A stretch of DNA of 64,000 nucleotides from Lepagella muris (GTDB taxonomy: Bacteria; Bacteroidota; Bacteroidia; Bacteroidales; Muribaculaceae), in NCBI RefSeq assembly GCF_004793975.1, contig NZ_SRYB01000019.1, positions 30,194 to 94,193 of the forward strand, read 5' to 3'. The position numbers and the translations under genes are program-made. This document shows, piece by piece, positions 27,558 to 36,944 of the stretch. A model generated the notes under the pieces. It made no database searches. It was given only the letters and a program-made list of their open reading frames with translations, and was not told the DNA's origin. Every line of letters begins with the position of its first letter. The stretch's first letter is position 1.

Positions 27558-30326
27558 ATGGTGAAAACTTACCTGTCGATGCTGCTTGCAATAGTGGCAT
27601 TTGCGTTGAATGTCAACGCCCAGGTCACGTCCAAGCCGAGTCCCCTTCAAGTGGATTCAAAGGATGTGACTATCTTCTTTCATGCCGATCAAGGCTCCAA
27701 GGGACTTATGGGGCAGCCGGCAAGTGCCAAAATCTATGCCCACACTGGAGTGTTGCTTGAAGGCGACGGACCAAGCGATTGGAAATATGCTCCGACATGG
27801 GGCGACAATTCTCAAAAGTATGAGCTTGAGTATGTGAGCAAGGACTTATGGAAACTTTATATCGGTGATATTCACACTTATTATGGAATCACCGATCCTT
27901 CCCAGAAGGTGGCTAAGCTGGCATTTGTATTCAGAAATGCCAATGGCTCCAAGGAGGGTAAGGCAGAAGGGGGGAAGGATATCTTCCTTGACGTGATGGA
28001 TGCCGGACTGCAGATTGCGATAGAGTCTGATCTGCCGTCGACAATGATCACCCCCTCAACATCTACAGTCACGTTTAAAGTCGGAACCACTATGAAAGCT
28101 GCCATCTCTTTGAGTATTAATGGTACAGTGGTGGCAACCGAGGCAGACACCACGCTTCTTTCCGTGAAGCATACGTTTGACGCTCCCGGAAATTATGAGG
28201 TGAAGGCAGTGGCAACTGCGGGCGATATGACGGTGGAGAAGACAGCCCTTTACGTCTATGCTTCCGACTCACAGGAAGCAGCCTATCCCGGCGGCACGCC
28301 GAAGATGGGTCCGGTGAAGAATGCCGACGGCAGCGTGACGTTCTGTCTGGGAGCTCCCGAGAAGCAGAGTGTGATTCTCGTGGGCGAATGGAATGACTAT
28401 GAGATCAGCAACGACTACGTGATGAACTATACCGACGTCAATGGTATGCGTTATTTCTGGACTACAGTCAAAGGTCTTGAGAATGACAAGATGTATGGCT
28501 ACTACTTCCTTGTGGATGGCAACAAGAGCGTAGGCGATCCATACGCACGGCTTGTGCTTGACCCGTGGAACGACAAGTATCTTCTTACTGACGTATATCC
28601 CGGTCTGCCGGAATATCCTGTAGGGAAAGTGTCAGACGTGCCTATCGCAATATATCAGGGCAACATCAATGATTACGACTGGCAGGTGACAGACTTCAAG
28701 GGCGTTCCCGCCTCCGACCTTATCATATATGAGCTTCTGTTCCGCGATTTCACCGGCACAGAGGGTAAGGCAGACGGCAACGGCACCGTGCGCAAGGCTA
28801 TCGAGAAGATTCCTTATCTGAAGACTCTCGGAGTGAATGCCATAGAGCTTCTCCCGATTATGGAATTTAACGGGAATATCTCCTGGGGCTATAATCCCAA
28901 CTTCTATTTCGCGCCTGACAAGGCATACGGCACGCCGGACGACTACAAGGAATTTATCGACGTATGTCATCAGAACGGCATGGCGGTGATTCTCGACATG
29001 GTGTTTAACCAGAGCGACGGTCTGCATCCGTGGTATCAGATGTATCCTGTAGGTTCCAATCCGTTCTACAATATGAATGCGCCTCATGCCTACAGCGTGC
29101 TCAACGACTGGAACCAGGGTTTCCCGATGGTGCAGGAGCAATGGGTAGACGTGCTCCGCTACTGGATGGAGGAGTATAAGTTTGATGGATTCCGTTTCGA
29201 CCTCGTGAAGGGTCTCGGTGATAATGATTCATACGCCAACAGTGGCGATTCCGGCACAAACGCCTACAACGCTTCCCGCGTGGCACGTATGAGAGAGCTT
29301 CAGAAAGTGGTGGAATCAGTCAATCCGAACGCTTATTTCATCAATGAGAACCTTGCCGGAGCAAAAGAGGAGAATGAGATGGCTGAGACAGGTCAGCTCA
29401 ACTGGGCTAATATCAATGGGGCAGGATGCCAGTTCGCAATGGGATATAATTCTAATTCCAATCTCAACAGGATGTATGCACCCAATGACAGCCGCACATG
29501 GGGCTCAACGGTGTCATATCTGGAGAGTCATGACGAGGAGCGTCTCGCCTACAAGCAGAATAAGGATGGCGCAGCAGGCGTTAAGGGGAATGAGAAGGTG
29601 TCGATGCAGCGTCTCGGATCAGCAGCCGTGCAGATGATACTTGCGCCGGGTGCCCACATGATATGGCAGTTCTCTGAACTTGGTAACTCCCAGACTACAA
29701 AAAACCAGAACGGCGGCAACAATACGGATCCCAAGATCGTAAATTGGGGATTGCTTGATGATGCCGATCATAAGGGATTGTATGACAATTATTCAGAGCT
29801 TATCGCACTCCGCACCGGGAATCCGGAGCTCTTCACAGAGTCTGCCACTTTCTCCATGGCTTGCAATTCCAACAATTGGCAGAACGGCAGGACAATGGTG
29901 TCGATTGCAGATGGTAAGGAGCTTTATACTGTTATAAATCCTAACGTGACAGGCGTGCGCACTTTCAGTGTGGATTTCTTGCAGGCAGATAATGATGCCT
30001 ATACAATCATGTCGAAATCATACGGCAGTGCGCCATCCTTCAATGCTGCTGACAAGAAAGTGACTGTACCCGCTAACTGTTATGTGGTTATCGCGAGCAA
30101 AGGTGTGTCGTCGGCAGTAGATGGTATCGAGGCTGATGGAGAGACGTTGATGGCGTATGCAGCCGATGGAAAGATTGTGGTTGACAATGCTCCCGGCGTG
30201 GTTGAGATCTACAGCATGGACGGCAGAATGGTAGGCAGCGTGACAGTCAGCGGCAGCGTGAGTGTTGTTCCCGGTGTCTACGTGTTGCGTTGCGGTAATG
30301 CCGTTAAGAAGGTGATGGCAAACTGA
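27558..30326 (+). CDS. Secreted GH13 alpha-amylase family enzyme
   Basis: 922 aa from ATG 27558; an in-frame TTG lies two codons upstream. A signal peptide ends near VNAQ. Two N-terminal beta domains follow, the second (about 240-340) CBM48-like (FCLGAPEKQSVILVGEWNDY). The catalytic barrel starts at DLIIYELLFRDFT; VILDMVFNQ is region I, GFRFDLVKG carries the nucleophile Asp548, INENLAG the acid/base Glu597, and LESHDEERLA Asp659. The C-terminal 70 residues resemble a Por/type IX sorting domain (VEIYSMDGRMVGS, then PGVYVLRC). It probably cuts alpha-1,4 glucans outside the cell, serving the sus loci upstream. Confidence 0.92.
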   Translation: MVKTYLSMLLAIVAFALNVNAQVTSKPSPLQVDSKDVTIFFHADQGSKGLMGQPASAKIYAHTGVLLEGDGPSDWKYAPTWGDNSQKYELEYVSKDLWKLYIGDIHTYYGITDPSQKVAKLAFVFRNANGSKEGKAEGGKDIFLDVMDAGLQIAIESDLPSTMITPSTSTVTFKVGTTMKAAISLSINGTVVATEADTTLLSVKHTFDAPGNYEVKAVATAGDMTVEKTALYVYASDSQEAAYPGGTPKMGPVKNADGSVTFCLGAPEKQSVILVGEWNDYEISNDYVMNYTDVNGMRYFWTTVKGLENDKMYGYYFLVDGNKSVGDPYARLVLDPWNDKYLLTDVYPGLPEYPVGKVSDVPIAIYQGNINDYDWQVTDFKGVPASDLIIYELLFRDFTGTEGKADGNGTVRKAIEKIPYLKTLGVNAIELLPIMEFNGNISWGYNPNFYFAPDKAYGTPDDYKEFIDVCHQNGMAVILDMVFNQSDGLHPWYQMYPVGSNPFYNMNAPHAYSVLNDWNQGFPMVQEQWVDVLRYWMEEYKFDGFRFDLVKGLGDNDSYANSGDSGTNAYNASRVARMRELQKVVESVNPNAYFINENLAGAKEENEMAETGQLNWANINGAGCQFAMGYNSNSNLNRMYAPNDSRTWGSTVSYLESHDEERLAYKQNKDGAAGVKGNEKVSMQRLGSAAVQMILAPGAHMIWQFSELGNSQTTKNQNGGNNTDPKIVNWGLLDDADHKGLYDNYSELIALRTGNPELFTESATFSMACNSNNWQNGRTMVSIADGKELYTVINPNVTGVRTFSVDFLQADNDAYTIMSKSYGSAPSFNAADKKVTVPANCYVVIASKGVSSAVDGIEADGETLMAYAADGKIVVDNAPGVVEIYSMDGRMVGSVTVSGSVSVVPGVYVLRCGNAVKKVMAN

Positions 30327-30401
30327 AATTTATGATTTAGGTGGGTCATACATAAGGTATGATTCAGACTTCGTCAAGGCATAATTTCGTCAAAGCATAA
30401 T

Positions 30402-30446
30402 AAAGACTATGGGCGACTTCCGATGGGAAGCCGCCCATAGTCTTTT
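30402..30446 (+). terminator. Intrinsic terminator after the amylase gene
   Basis: AAAGACTATGGGCG at 30402-30415 pairs with the sequence ending CGCCCATAGTCTTT near 30445. The inner part pairs too, apart from a small bulge, and trailing T residues follow. Confidence 0.85.
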
Positions 30447-30470
30447 AGATACGGACTCACACTAAGAAAA

Positions 30471-30518
30471 AAGAAAAGAAAGAAATTATTCATTTAAAAA
30501 TAATTTCTTTCTTTTCTT
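30471..30518. terminator. Perfect 20-bp inverted repeat, likely bidirectional terminator
   Basis: The arm at 30471-30490 (AAGAAAAGAAAGAAATTATT) and its exact complement at 30499-30518 enclose an 8-base loop. Purine-only on one side and pyrimidine-only on the other, it can end transcription of the convergent gene at 30639. Confidence 0.6.
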
Positions 30519-30533
30519 CGTTCCCTTGTGATT

Positions 30534-30590
30534 CGCTTGTATCGGTTGTATCGGTTGTATCGGTGTATCACCCCCGATACAAGCGATACA
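30534..30590. repeat. TGTATCGGT direct repeats closed by an inverted copy
   Basis: TTGTATCGGT is repeated in tandem from about 30537, ending in a partial unit, and CCGATACAAG at 30574-30583 is complementary to the first unit (CTTGTATCGG, 30536-30545). No gene is present. Together with the two hairpins this fills the gap of about 310 bases between the amylase and the coiled-coil gene. Confidence 0.55.
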
Positions 30591-30638
30591 CACCAGATTC
30601 AGATTATTTCAAGATACTATTTCTTATGAGACGGGGGA

Positions 30639-31556
30639 TTATTTCTTCATTGTGAAATGGCGAGAGGCGAGACGGTATCCGTCGGCAAAGACCTCGACTG
30701 TATAGTCGCCGGGAGTAAGGGTGGTGTTTACATCCCAATATACACTTACGCTCAGCTCCTCGTTGGCATATTCCATCTGTCGGTGGGCAGTGGCAGCTAC
30801 GGTCTGTCCGTCAATTGTGAACGAGCCTCCACCTTCAAGCAGGAATCCCTCCGGGCTAAGTATTCGGATGAAGAAGTCTTTCATGCCGGGAGCGGCAGTG
30901 TTGTTAGGGCTCACGATAAAGCTGACACCGAGCTGACGGGCCTTGGTGATGTTTTTCTCATTCTTTCCTTTCTTGTTATAGGCATGTAGCGAAAGTCCCG
31001 TTATATTGAGCTTCTTTGCGAGTTTTACGGTCTGGGAAAGCTCCTCGTTACGGCTTGTAGCCTTTGTCACCTGCGAGGCGAGCTGCTCGTTGCGTTGAGT
31101 CACCTGCTGAATCTCCTGGCGTAGACCCTCATTCTCCTCACCAAGACGCTTGATCTCCTCCAGGTAATGTTTCACGATGCCTTTAAGAGTTGCAATCTCG
31201 CTTTCGAGCTGCTTTATACGCTTGCGGTTGGAGGCATTGCTTTTCTTCTCCTGGTTAAGTTCAGTCAGCAATCCTTCCACCTTCAGACGAGCCTCATTGT
31301 ATTTCTGCACGAGAGAGTCGTTCTTCAGATATATCTGCTGATCCTCATACTGGTTGAAGTCCGCATTCAACTGGTTGAATTCATTAGTCAGCAGTAGACG
31401 GTCGTTGGCGAGACGGAGATTCTCGGTCTCGGCACGTGCCTCATTCACTTCATTCGTGCGGTTCGCATTTGAAATTATAAGAAAAATAATCAGCCCCACC
31501 AGAGCGGCGAGCACTCCAATCCCTCCAAAGAGGATTATTTTTTGGTTTTTATTCAT
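30639..31556 (-). CDS. Membrane-anchored coiled-coil protein
   Basis: 305 aa from ATG 31556; a longer reading to 31625 lacks support. One membrane segment (residues 8-30) is followed by a coiled coil from about 35 to 185 rich in Glu, Gln, Leu and Asn. A C-terminal beta-rich domain follows (ITGLSLHAYNKKGK, then FFIRILSPEGFLLEGGGSF and YWDVNTTLTPGDYTVEVFADG). This arrangement is frequent in Bacteroidota proteins of unknown function. It is probably exposed in the periplasm. Reads toward the terminators after the amylase. Confidence 0.7.
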   Translation of the reverse strand: MNKNQKIILFGGIGVLAALVGLIIFLIISNANRTNEVNEARAETENLRLANDRLLLTNEFNQLNADFNQYEDQQIYLKNDSLVQKYNEARLKVEGLLTELNQEKKSNASNRKRIKQLESEIATLKGIVKHYLEEIKRLGEENEGLRQEIQQVTQRNEQLASQVTKATSRNEELSQTVKLAKKLNITGLSLHAYNKKGKNEKNITKARQLGVSFIVSPNNTAAPGMKDFFIRILSPEGFLLEGGGSFTIDGQTVAATAHRQMEYANEELSVSVYWDVNTTLTPGDYTVEVFADGYRLASRHFTMKK

Positions 31557-31643
31557 AATAAAATCATGGGTGAGTTGAAGATCCCAACAATTTACAAAGT
31601 TATAACGAATTTTGCTAATGCCCAAGAAAGAGAGGGTAAAACC

Positions 31644-31997
31644 TTATCCTCTGTCGTAATGAGGCATATTTTCCGGTATAATCATTGATGTTTCAACAAG
31701 CCCGGCAATCACGCCGTTTCTACGCCAAGGAGATTGGAAAATCAGTTTCTTGACACCACCTTTGCTGATTGTGTAAGCATTGGATGTGCCGAGAGAGAGC
31801 ATCTCCTTAATTTTCTCGCGTGAATTAGCGTTGTGGCATTCAAGAAGGTTTTTCCCGATAATGTCACCATGCTTTGCAAATGTCTCGCGTGAACGACGGT
31901 TCATATAAATAATCCGGCAGTCGATGTCGCAGATTGTAACTGCATAGTCCACGTCGTCTGCCCATCCTATAAGTGAGTCAGGAATATTGCTGTCCAT
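31644..31997 (-). CDS. Small single PAS-domain protein
   Basis: 117 aa from ATG 31997. Nearly the whole protein is one PAS fold: LIGWADDVDYAVTICDIDCRIIYMNRRS, then GKNLLECHNANSREKIKEML and KGGVKKLIFQSPWRRNGVIAGLVE. No output domain is present. The CHNANS segment could hold a ligand or metal, but that is speculation. It might sense a small molecule and act through a partner protein. Confidence 0.75.
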   Translation of the reverse strand: MDSNIPDSLIGWADDVDYAVTICDIDCRIIYMNRRSRETFAKHGDIIGKNLLECHNANSREKIKEMLSLGTSNAYTISKGGVKKLIFQSPWRRNGVIAGLVETSMIIPENMPHYDRG

Positions 31998-32080
31998 GTG
32001 TCTGTATATAAAGAATTGACCGACGCTCTCGGGGAGGGCATCGGTCAATATTGCTTTTAGTCTTATTTGAGAGCTAATTC

Positions 32081-32290
32081 TTAGTTAGCAGCGGGAGCCT
32101 CAGCAGCAGGAGCAGCAGAGTCAGCAGGAGCAGCAGAATCAGCAGGAGCTGCGCTATCAACAACTACTTCCTCAACAGCAACTTCTTCAACTACAACAGA
32201 GTCAGAATCCTGAGCTGCATTTTTGTTGCCACCACAGCTAACCATAGCTACGCTGAAAAGAACAGCGAGTGAAAGAACTACTTTTTTCAT
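32081..32290 (-). CDS. Small repeat-rich lipoprotein
   Basis: 69 aa. The lipobox VSC gives Cys19 after a signal peptide. The mature part, only 50 residues, is acidic and then repetitive, with three DSAAPA units encoded by 15- to 18-base repeats around 32100-32150. No fold is recognisable. The abundance of such small lipoproteins in Bacteroidales suggests a structural or surface role (inference). It has its own promoter. Confidence 0.7.
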   Translation of the reverse strand: MKKVVLSLAVLFSVAMVSCGGNKNAAQDSDSVVVEEVAVEEVVVDSAAPADSAAPADSAAPAAEAPAAN

Positions 32291-32341
32291 CTTTGTTAAA
32301 ATTTAAAAATAATAAAACAATATTTGCTATCAAAAACGGTG

Positions 32342-32376
32342 CAAAGTTAATACTAATTTTTTTAACGCGAATCAAA
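32342..32376 (-). promoter_or_regulatory. Promoter of the small lipoprotein gene
   Basis: On the minus strand TAACTTTG (32342-32349) matches the -7 box. TTTG at 32373-32376 lies 23 bases upstream, a little far. The leader is about 45 nt. Between this promoter and tRNA-Leu lie only two small palindromes, TTTTATAT/ATATAAAA at 32395-32411 and CTGTTGC/GCAACAG at 32514-32534. Confidence 0.5.
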
Positions 32377-32562
32377 AAAGGACTTTTTTTTATGTTTTAT
32401 ATCATATAAAATGGGATATTTAACACTATTAACTTAAAAAAATGCGATTTTAACGAATTTTAGGGGTAAAATCATCGAAATCTCGTCGGTCGATGTGAAT
32501 CAACTGTTAGCATCTGTTGCATTTGAGGCAACAGAAAAAGTATGCGGTCGGATATAGAAACA

Positions 32563-32593
32563 AAAAAACCTTGCAAAAGGTTGCAAGGTTTTT
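32563..32593 (-). terminator. Intrinsic terminator of tRNA-Leu
   Basis: AACCTTGCAA and TTGCAAGGTT form a perfect 10-bp stem with a 4-base loop; on the minus strand it is followed by seven T residues. Starts four bases past the tRNA. Confidence 0.85.
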
Positions 32594-32596
32594 GGG

Positions 32597-32678
32597 TGCC
32601 CTAAGCCGGGATCGAACCGGCACGGATTGCTCCATTGGTGTTTGAGACCAACGCGTCTACCAATTCCGCCATCAGGGC
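32597..32678 (-). tRNA. tRNA-Leu (anticodon CAA)
   Basis: On the minus strand the acceptor GCCCTGA pairs with TTAGGGC, including one G-T pair. The anticodon stem TTGGT/ACCAA encloses the loop CTCAAAC, giving CAA. A class II variable arm and the T-arm CGGTTCGATCCCG are present. CCA is not encoded. Confidence 0.95.
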
Positions 32679-32719
32679 AGGAATCCACGATTAGACGTGT
32701 CTTTTCGTGATTTCGGGTG

Positions 32720-32750
32720 CAAAGGTAGTAATAAATTTTATTATATGCAA
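32720..32750 (-). promoter_or_regulatory. tRNA-Leu promoter
   Basis: On the minus strand TTG (32748-32750), 20 bases, then TACCTTTG (32720-32727). Confidence 0.7.
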
Positions 32751-32840
32751 TCTTTTGCGAAATTTTTAGTGCGTTAAAAAATAAATTGTGACGGTATGTG
32801 GTATGTCACCGACTGTTTGGATACCATTTTATAAAATGAA

Positions 32841-32874
32841 TTTGTCGGTATATATTTTTTTTTGTGTATTTTTG
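32841..32874 (+). promoter_or_regulatory. Promoter of the DUF4886 gene
   Basis: TTTG (32841-32844), 22 bases, then TATTTTTG (32867-32874). The ATG at 32879 follows only four bases after the -7 box, so the transcript could be leaderless or nearly so. Confidence 0.5.
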
Positions 32875-32878
32875 CAAA

Positions 32879-33691
32879 ATGAAAATCAGATCAGTTATTA
32901 TAGCATTCCTGGCATTGTCGGGAATGGTCTTTCCCAATAATGTGAAGGGCGAGGAATCACAAGATTCGGTGAGGGTATTATTTATAGGAAACAGCTACAC
33001 GCATTATCATGATCTTCCGGATATGATAAGGCAGTTGGCACTCCGTGCCGGTGTGCATGAGAAAATGAATATATCGGCAGTGTCATTCACTCCGGGAGGA
33101 TGTACGCTTCGTAAGCATCTTGAGAATCCGGAATTGATAAAGGCTCTGAAGAAAGGTGGATGGGACTTTGTGGTGATACAGGAGCAGAGCACAGCCCCTG
33201 CCATGCAAACGGAATCGGTGGTGAGAAACGTATATCCCTACGCGGCACGCCTTGACAGCCTTGCCCGTTCTGCTGACAAAAATACGCGTGTGATCTACTA
33301 CATGACGTGGGGTCATAAGGATGGATTCCGGAATCCCGATAATCCCTATCCGTTGGCAATGACGTATGAGGGGATGCAGGATAGAATTAAGACAAGCTAT
33401 CTGGAGATGGCATATACCACAGGTGCTATGTGTGCGCCAGTTGGCATGGCTTGGAAGAGAGTAAGGGAAGAACGCCCGTATGACACTCTGTATTGTCCGG
33501 ATCGTAGCCATCCCTCCCGGTTAGGTACGTATCTTGCGGCAAACGTGATATATGCCACTATGCTTGGACGGCACTATCAGACTTCATGGACCGCTGACTT
33601 TGATCCGGAACTTGCGGAATATATCCAGCAGGTGGCGCAGGAAACTGTATTTGATAACAGAGGGCTTATCAATCTGCATCCGGCAGATTGA
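32879..33691 (+). CDS. DUF4886 family SGNH-type hydrolase
   Basis: 270 aa from ATG 32879 with a signal peptide of about 24 residues. The start of the mature domain, VRVLFIGNSYTHYHDLPDM, is the SGNH block I with a catalytic serine in GNSYT. VVIQEQS is a typical central block, and CPDRSHPSRLGTYLAA near the end supplies the Asp and His of the triad. The family is assumed to be esterase-like; the substrate is unknown. Probably periplasmic or surface located. Confidence 0.8.
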   Translation: MKIRSVIIAFLALSGMVFPNNVKGEESQDSVRVLFIGNSYTHYHDLPDMIRQLALRAGVHEKMNISAVSFTPGGCTLRKHLENPELIKALKKGGWDFVVIQEQSTAPAMQTESVVRNVYPYAARLDSLARSADKNTRVIYYMTWGHKDGFRNPDNPYPLAMTYEGMQDRIKTSYLEMAYTTGAMCAPVGMAWKRVREERPYDTLYCPDRSHPSRLGTYLAANVIYATMLGRHYQTSWTADFDPELAEYIQQVAQETVFDNRGLINLHPAD

Positions 33692-33722
33692 TAAGCCCGT
33701 GTCTCAATGTGGCTATGCTGCA

Positions 33723-35135
33723 TTATTCAAAATGTATCTTTGCCTTGCGTATCACCTTCCAGCAGCCGTCTTCGAATATGGCTGTGCCGGCAGAGTCGTT
33801 CACAATTTTTGTCATGCCGGAAGTCTCTGTGAAGTTGGGGGCAATGCATGCTCCGGAAAGAAGCTCTATGGGTGAGCGGAGCGTATGTTCCCACACTTCC
33901 TGATTGGCAGCCACACGGAATGAACCGGCATAACCGTCGGTTGTGTCAAGACGATAGATCGAGTTGCCGGGGATCAGCGAACGGTCGGCACGCACAAATA
34001 TGCCTTTAGCATTTGCTCTGCCGAGATATATTGATCTCACGGCAGGCGTGTCGGCATCTGTCGGTGATGTCTGACGTGTGGGGACTGTGGATGCGGGAGT
34101 TGCTGTAGTTGCAGACTGTTGCTTTACAGGAGCTGCCTGAGGTGTGGCGCCTGCTGCTTTCTCTTCAAACGATCTTATGCGGGCGTTTGCTTCCGAAAGT
34201 CTTGTGCGTAGGGATACCACTTCTGCAGTCAGACCCTGTATGTTCACTTTAAGAGAAGTGTTGAGAGAGTTGAGTGATTCTATTTTCTGCGACAGTGTAG
34301 CCAATTCCTCATTCTTGGTAGCCATTGCGGCGGCGAATTTCTCCCTCATCTTGTCAGAGTCGGCAGAAGGGGTGAGATTATCATCATGAATGCGGTCGGC
34401 TTCGGCAAGACGTGCCTCATTGCGTTTCATGACGTTTGACGCAAACACCACGAGGGCGACCACGACGGCTACGAGTATACATAGTATAAGTATATATATC
34501 CAAGTGTGGTCCTCGGCCTTTTTTATCTGGGTCTCCTCTTCAAGATCGGCGAAAAACTTATCATTATCAAGATTGGGAGCAGTGGTGTCAGATGTTTCCT
34601 GGCTTACATTCAGGGAGGAATCGGTTTTGCTCTCTGATTCGGGGGCATCAGCCGGAGTCTGGGCAGGCTTGGCGGCTTCCTGTTTGTCCTGGGCGGGTTT
34701 GGCAGTGGTGGCAGCCGGCTTGGCTACAGTCTTCTCTGTCTTCACCGGCTCGGATATTTTCATAGCGGATATGTTTTTCTTAGCGCGTCCCTTTCCCACG
34801 CGCCCTTTCTGAAGGAGTCCGCTTGCCGCGAAAGCCTTCACTCCCCAATAGTCCACGAGTTTCTGTTTGTCCCATGATGCATAGTCGGAAGGGACAGGAA
34901 TATTCTTGAATGCCTTGATATTCTCTTTCTCCTTCGTCTTTAGCGCACGCTCAAGCTGAGACATGCTTTTGGGATGAATGTTGTCGAGATACCCTGAGCC
35001 ATCGTTGGCATAACGTAGGTAAGCCTGTGCTGCCAAGGCACGGGCCTGATCCATCTCTTTTTCCGTGACAGCCTTTGCCGGGATGGATACAAGGAGAGAG
35101 ATGAATAATGGAAATAGGTAGATGAGTCGTTTCAT
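33723..35135 (-). CDS. Unknown exported protein with central membrane segment and coiled coil
   Basis: 470 aa. A signal peptide (ending PAKA) leads to an N-terminal domain of about 100 residues (YLRYANDGSGYLDNIHPKS). A Lys/Ala/Pro-rich linker follows, then a membrane segment (about 205-228), a coiled coil (about 255-325), a second Ala/Thr/Pro linker, and a C-terminal beta domain starting SIYLGRANAKGIFVRADRSL. The topology would bridge the periplasm and cytoplasm. No family assigned. Ends 31 bases from the convergent DUF4886 gene. Confidence 0.65.
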   Translation of the reverse strand: MKRLIYLFPLFISLLVSIPAKAVTEKEMDQARALAAQAYLRYANDGSGYLDNIHPKSMSQLERALKTKEKENIKAFKNIPVPSDYASWDKQKLVDYWGVKAFAASGLLQKGRVGKGRAKKNISAMKISEPVKTEKTVAKPAATTAKPAQDKQEAAKPAQTPADAPESESKTDSSLNVSQETSDTTAPNLDNDKFFADLEEETQIKKAEDHTWIYILILCILVAVVVALVVFASNVMKRNEARLAEADRIHDDNLTPSADSDKMREKFAAAMATKNEELATLSQKIESLNSLNTSLKVNIQGLTAEVVSLRTRLSEANARIRSFEEKAAGATPQAAPVKQQSATTATPASTVPTRQTSPTDADTPAVRSIYLGRANAKGIFVRADRSLIPGNSIYRLDTTDGYAGSFRVAANQEVWEHTLRSPIELLSGACIAPNFTETSGMTKIVNDSAGTAIFEDGCWKVIRKAKIHFE

Positions 35136-35311
35136 TATGAAGTGATCGGCTTGAATGTTTTATGGAGATGGCAATGTGAATTGTCACCGCCTGTTGGATT
35201 GTTATTGTCTTTTAAAATACAAAAGTAGTAAAAAATAATTAAAGAATATTGCAGCTATGATAAAAAAAGGAGTGGAATGCCGACGATTTCATCATTTGTG
35301 GAAAATTGAAG

Positions 35312-36694
35312 TCATAATTCCTTGCGCAGTCGTGCCACCGGTATCCCTTGCCTGTCGCGGTATTTCGCCACGGTCCTGCGTGACACGTCGTACCCCTTTG
35401 CCTCCATCTCCTGACGGATCTTCTCGTCGCTAAGGGGATGCTGCTTATCTTCCTTCTCCACGAGAGCGCAGATTTCAGCTTCGATTTTTCTGTTTGTGAG
35501 TGTCTCGGCAGCATCGTCCCCCTCCTCGCCGATAGAGTCGCTGAAGAAGAACCTGAGAGGGAATATTCCCCACGGGGTCGCCACATATTTATTGTTTGTG
35601 GCGCGGGATATGACCGAGAGATCCAATCCTGTCATGGCGGAAATATCTTTGATCATCATTGGTTTCAGTCGGTATACGTCCTGAGTCATGAAATACTCAT
35701 GCTGAATTTTCATGATGGCTGTCATTACGGTGATGAGGGTCTCCTGCCTTTGTCGTAATATCTTGATGAAATCTCGGGCATCGTTATATCTTGACGTGAT
35801 GAACTCACTCCCTCTCTTGGCTTTTCTCCGTTCGCCGGATTCCATCTCTCTGACAGCCTCGGAGAAAGATCTGTCGATTGCCAATTCCGGTATGCGGTTG
35901 TTGGTCGCGACTGATAGGATACCGTCTTCCGTAGATATCACAAGGTCGGGGATTATTATATTGGTATTCCCGGCATCGGAGTTTATTGACGCACCGGGCT
36001 TCGGGTTTAATGTCAAGATTAGGTCGATGGCTCTCCTAACCCTCTCCTTGTCGATCTTGAGCCCGGTGATGATCCTGTGTGTGTGCTTCATGGAGAAAGC
36101 TTCAAACTGCGACTCTATGATTTTCAATGCATCTTCCTTCGGCTGGGAGTCGGAGAGATGACGCAGTTGAATCATGAGGCATTCCCGCAGGTCGGTAGCC
36201 CCGACGCCGTATGGTTCAAGGTCTCTTACAATGTCAAGTGCGCGTCGGGCGTCATCCTCCGTGATGTCGATGCCCGGACCGAACGCCATGTCGTTGACTA
36301 TGGCGGGTATGGTACGGTGCAGATAGCCGTTGGAATCAAGGTTTCCGATAACGTATGTGGCAGCCAGACGCACTTTCTCCGGAATGTCGCGCTCCGACAG
36401 CTGGCGGAGCAGGCAGTCATACAAGGATTCGCCTGTGTCGGGAGGGGAGAAGTCGTAGTCGGAATAGTCGTCGGGCGACGAGTTGTTGATGGATGTACGG
36501 TATCTAGGCAACTCCTTGTCGACATTTTCCGGCTCCTCCACTACCTCCAGTGCGGGATTGTCTTCAATCTCCCGTTCCACGGCTTCCTCAAGTTCTGGTG
36601 CATTAAATTCCAGCATTTTCACAAATCTGAGCTGCTGGGCGGATAGCCTCATTGAGAGACGCTGGTCAAGGGATAATGATTGCGATGAAGACAT
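35312..36694 (-). CDS. rpoN: RNA polymerase sigma-54 factor
   Basis: 460 aa. Region I is at the N-terminus (QSLSLDQRLSMRLSAQQLRFVKMLEF, Gln/Leu-rich). An acidic region II and the core-binding region follow. The C-terminal domain has the RpoN box, read here as RRTVAKYRDRQGIPVARLR. The factor recognises -24/-12 promoters and needs an AAA+ activator; none is encoded in this window. Transcribed away from the TPR gene with its own promoter. Confidence 0.95.
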   Translation of the reverse strand: MSSSQSLSLDQRLSMRLSAQQLRFVKMLEFNAPELEEAVEREIEDNPALEVVEEPENVDKELPRYRTSINNSSPDDYSDYDFSPPDTGESLYDCLLRQLSERDIPEKVRLAATYVIGNLDSNGYLHRTIPAIVNDMAFGPGIDITEDDARRALDIVRDLEPYGVGATDLRECLMIQLRHLSDSQPKEDALKIIESQFEAFSMKHTHRIITGLKIDKERVRRAIDLILTLNPKPGASINSDAGNTNIIIPDLVISTEDGILSVATNNRIPELAIDRSFSEAVREMESGERRKAKRGSEFITSRYNDARDFIKILRQRQETLITVMTAIMKIQHEYFMTQDVYRLKPMMIKDISAMTGLDLSVISRATNNKYVATPWGIFPLRFFFSDSIGEEGDDAAETLTNRKIEAEICALVEKEDKQHPLSDEKIRQEMEAKGYDVSRRTVAKYRDRQGIPVARLRKEL

Positions 36695-36737
36695 ACGGAT
36701 TTTATTTAAAGTAGTCCATAATTGATGAAAAACACTG

Positions 36738-36745
36738 CGAAATTA
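36738..36745 (-). promoter_or_regulatory. Possible -7 box for rpoN
   Basis: TAATTTCG on the minus strand, one base from TAnnTTTG. No clear -33 partner. It is mirrored by the same octamer used for the divergent TPR gene. Confidence 0.4.
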
Positions 36746-36785
36746 GCATAAAAATGGGAGTGGAGAGAAAAATATCATGAAAAAA

Positions 36786-36816
36786 TTGCGATTGCGACAA
36801 AAAATGCTTAATTTCG
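36786..36816 (+). promoter_or_regulatory. Promoter of the TPR gene
   Basis: TTG (36786-36788), 20 bases, then TAATTTCG (36809-36816). The leader to ATG 36945 would be about 120 nt. Confidence 0.5.
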
Positions 36817-36944
36817 CGATTCCAAACCGTAGCATGTGTTAAAAGAGCGAGCCAAAGAGAAATGAGTGCAGCCTTAAGAGACATGCAGGGAAATAAAGCT
36901 TAATCAGCGTTACCAAAAACCTCAGTAACAATTAAACAAACGAA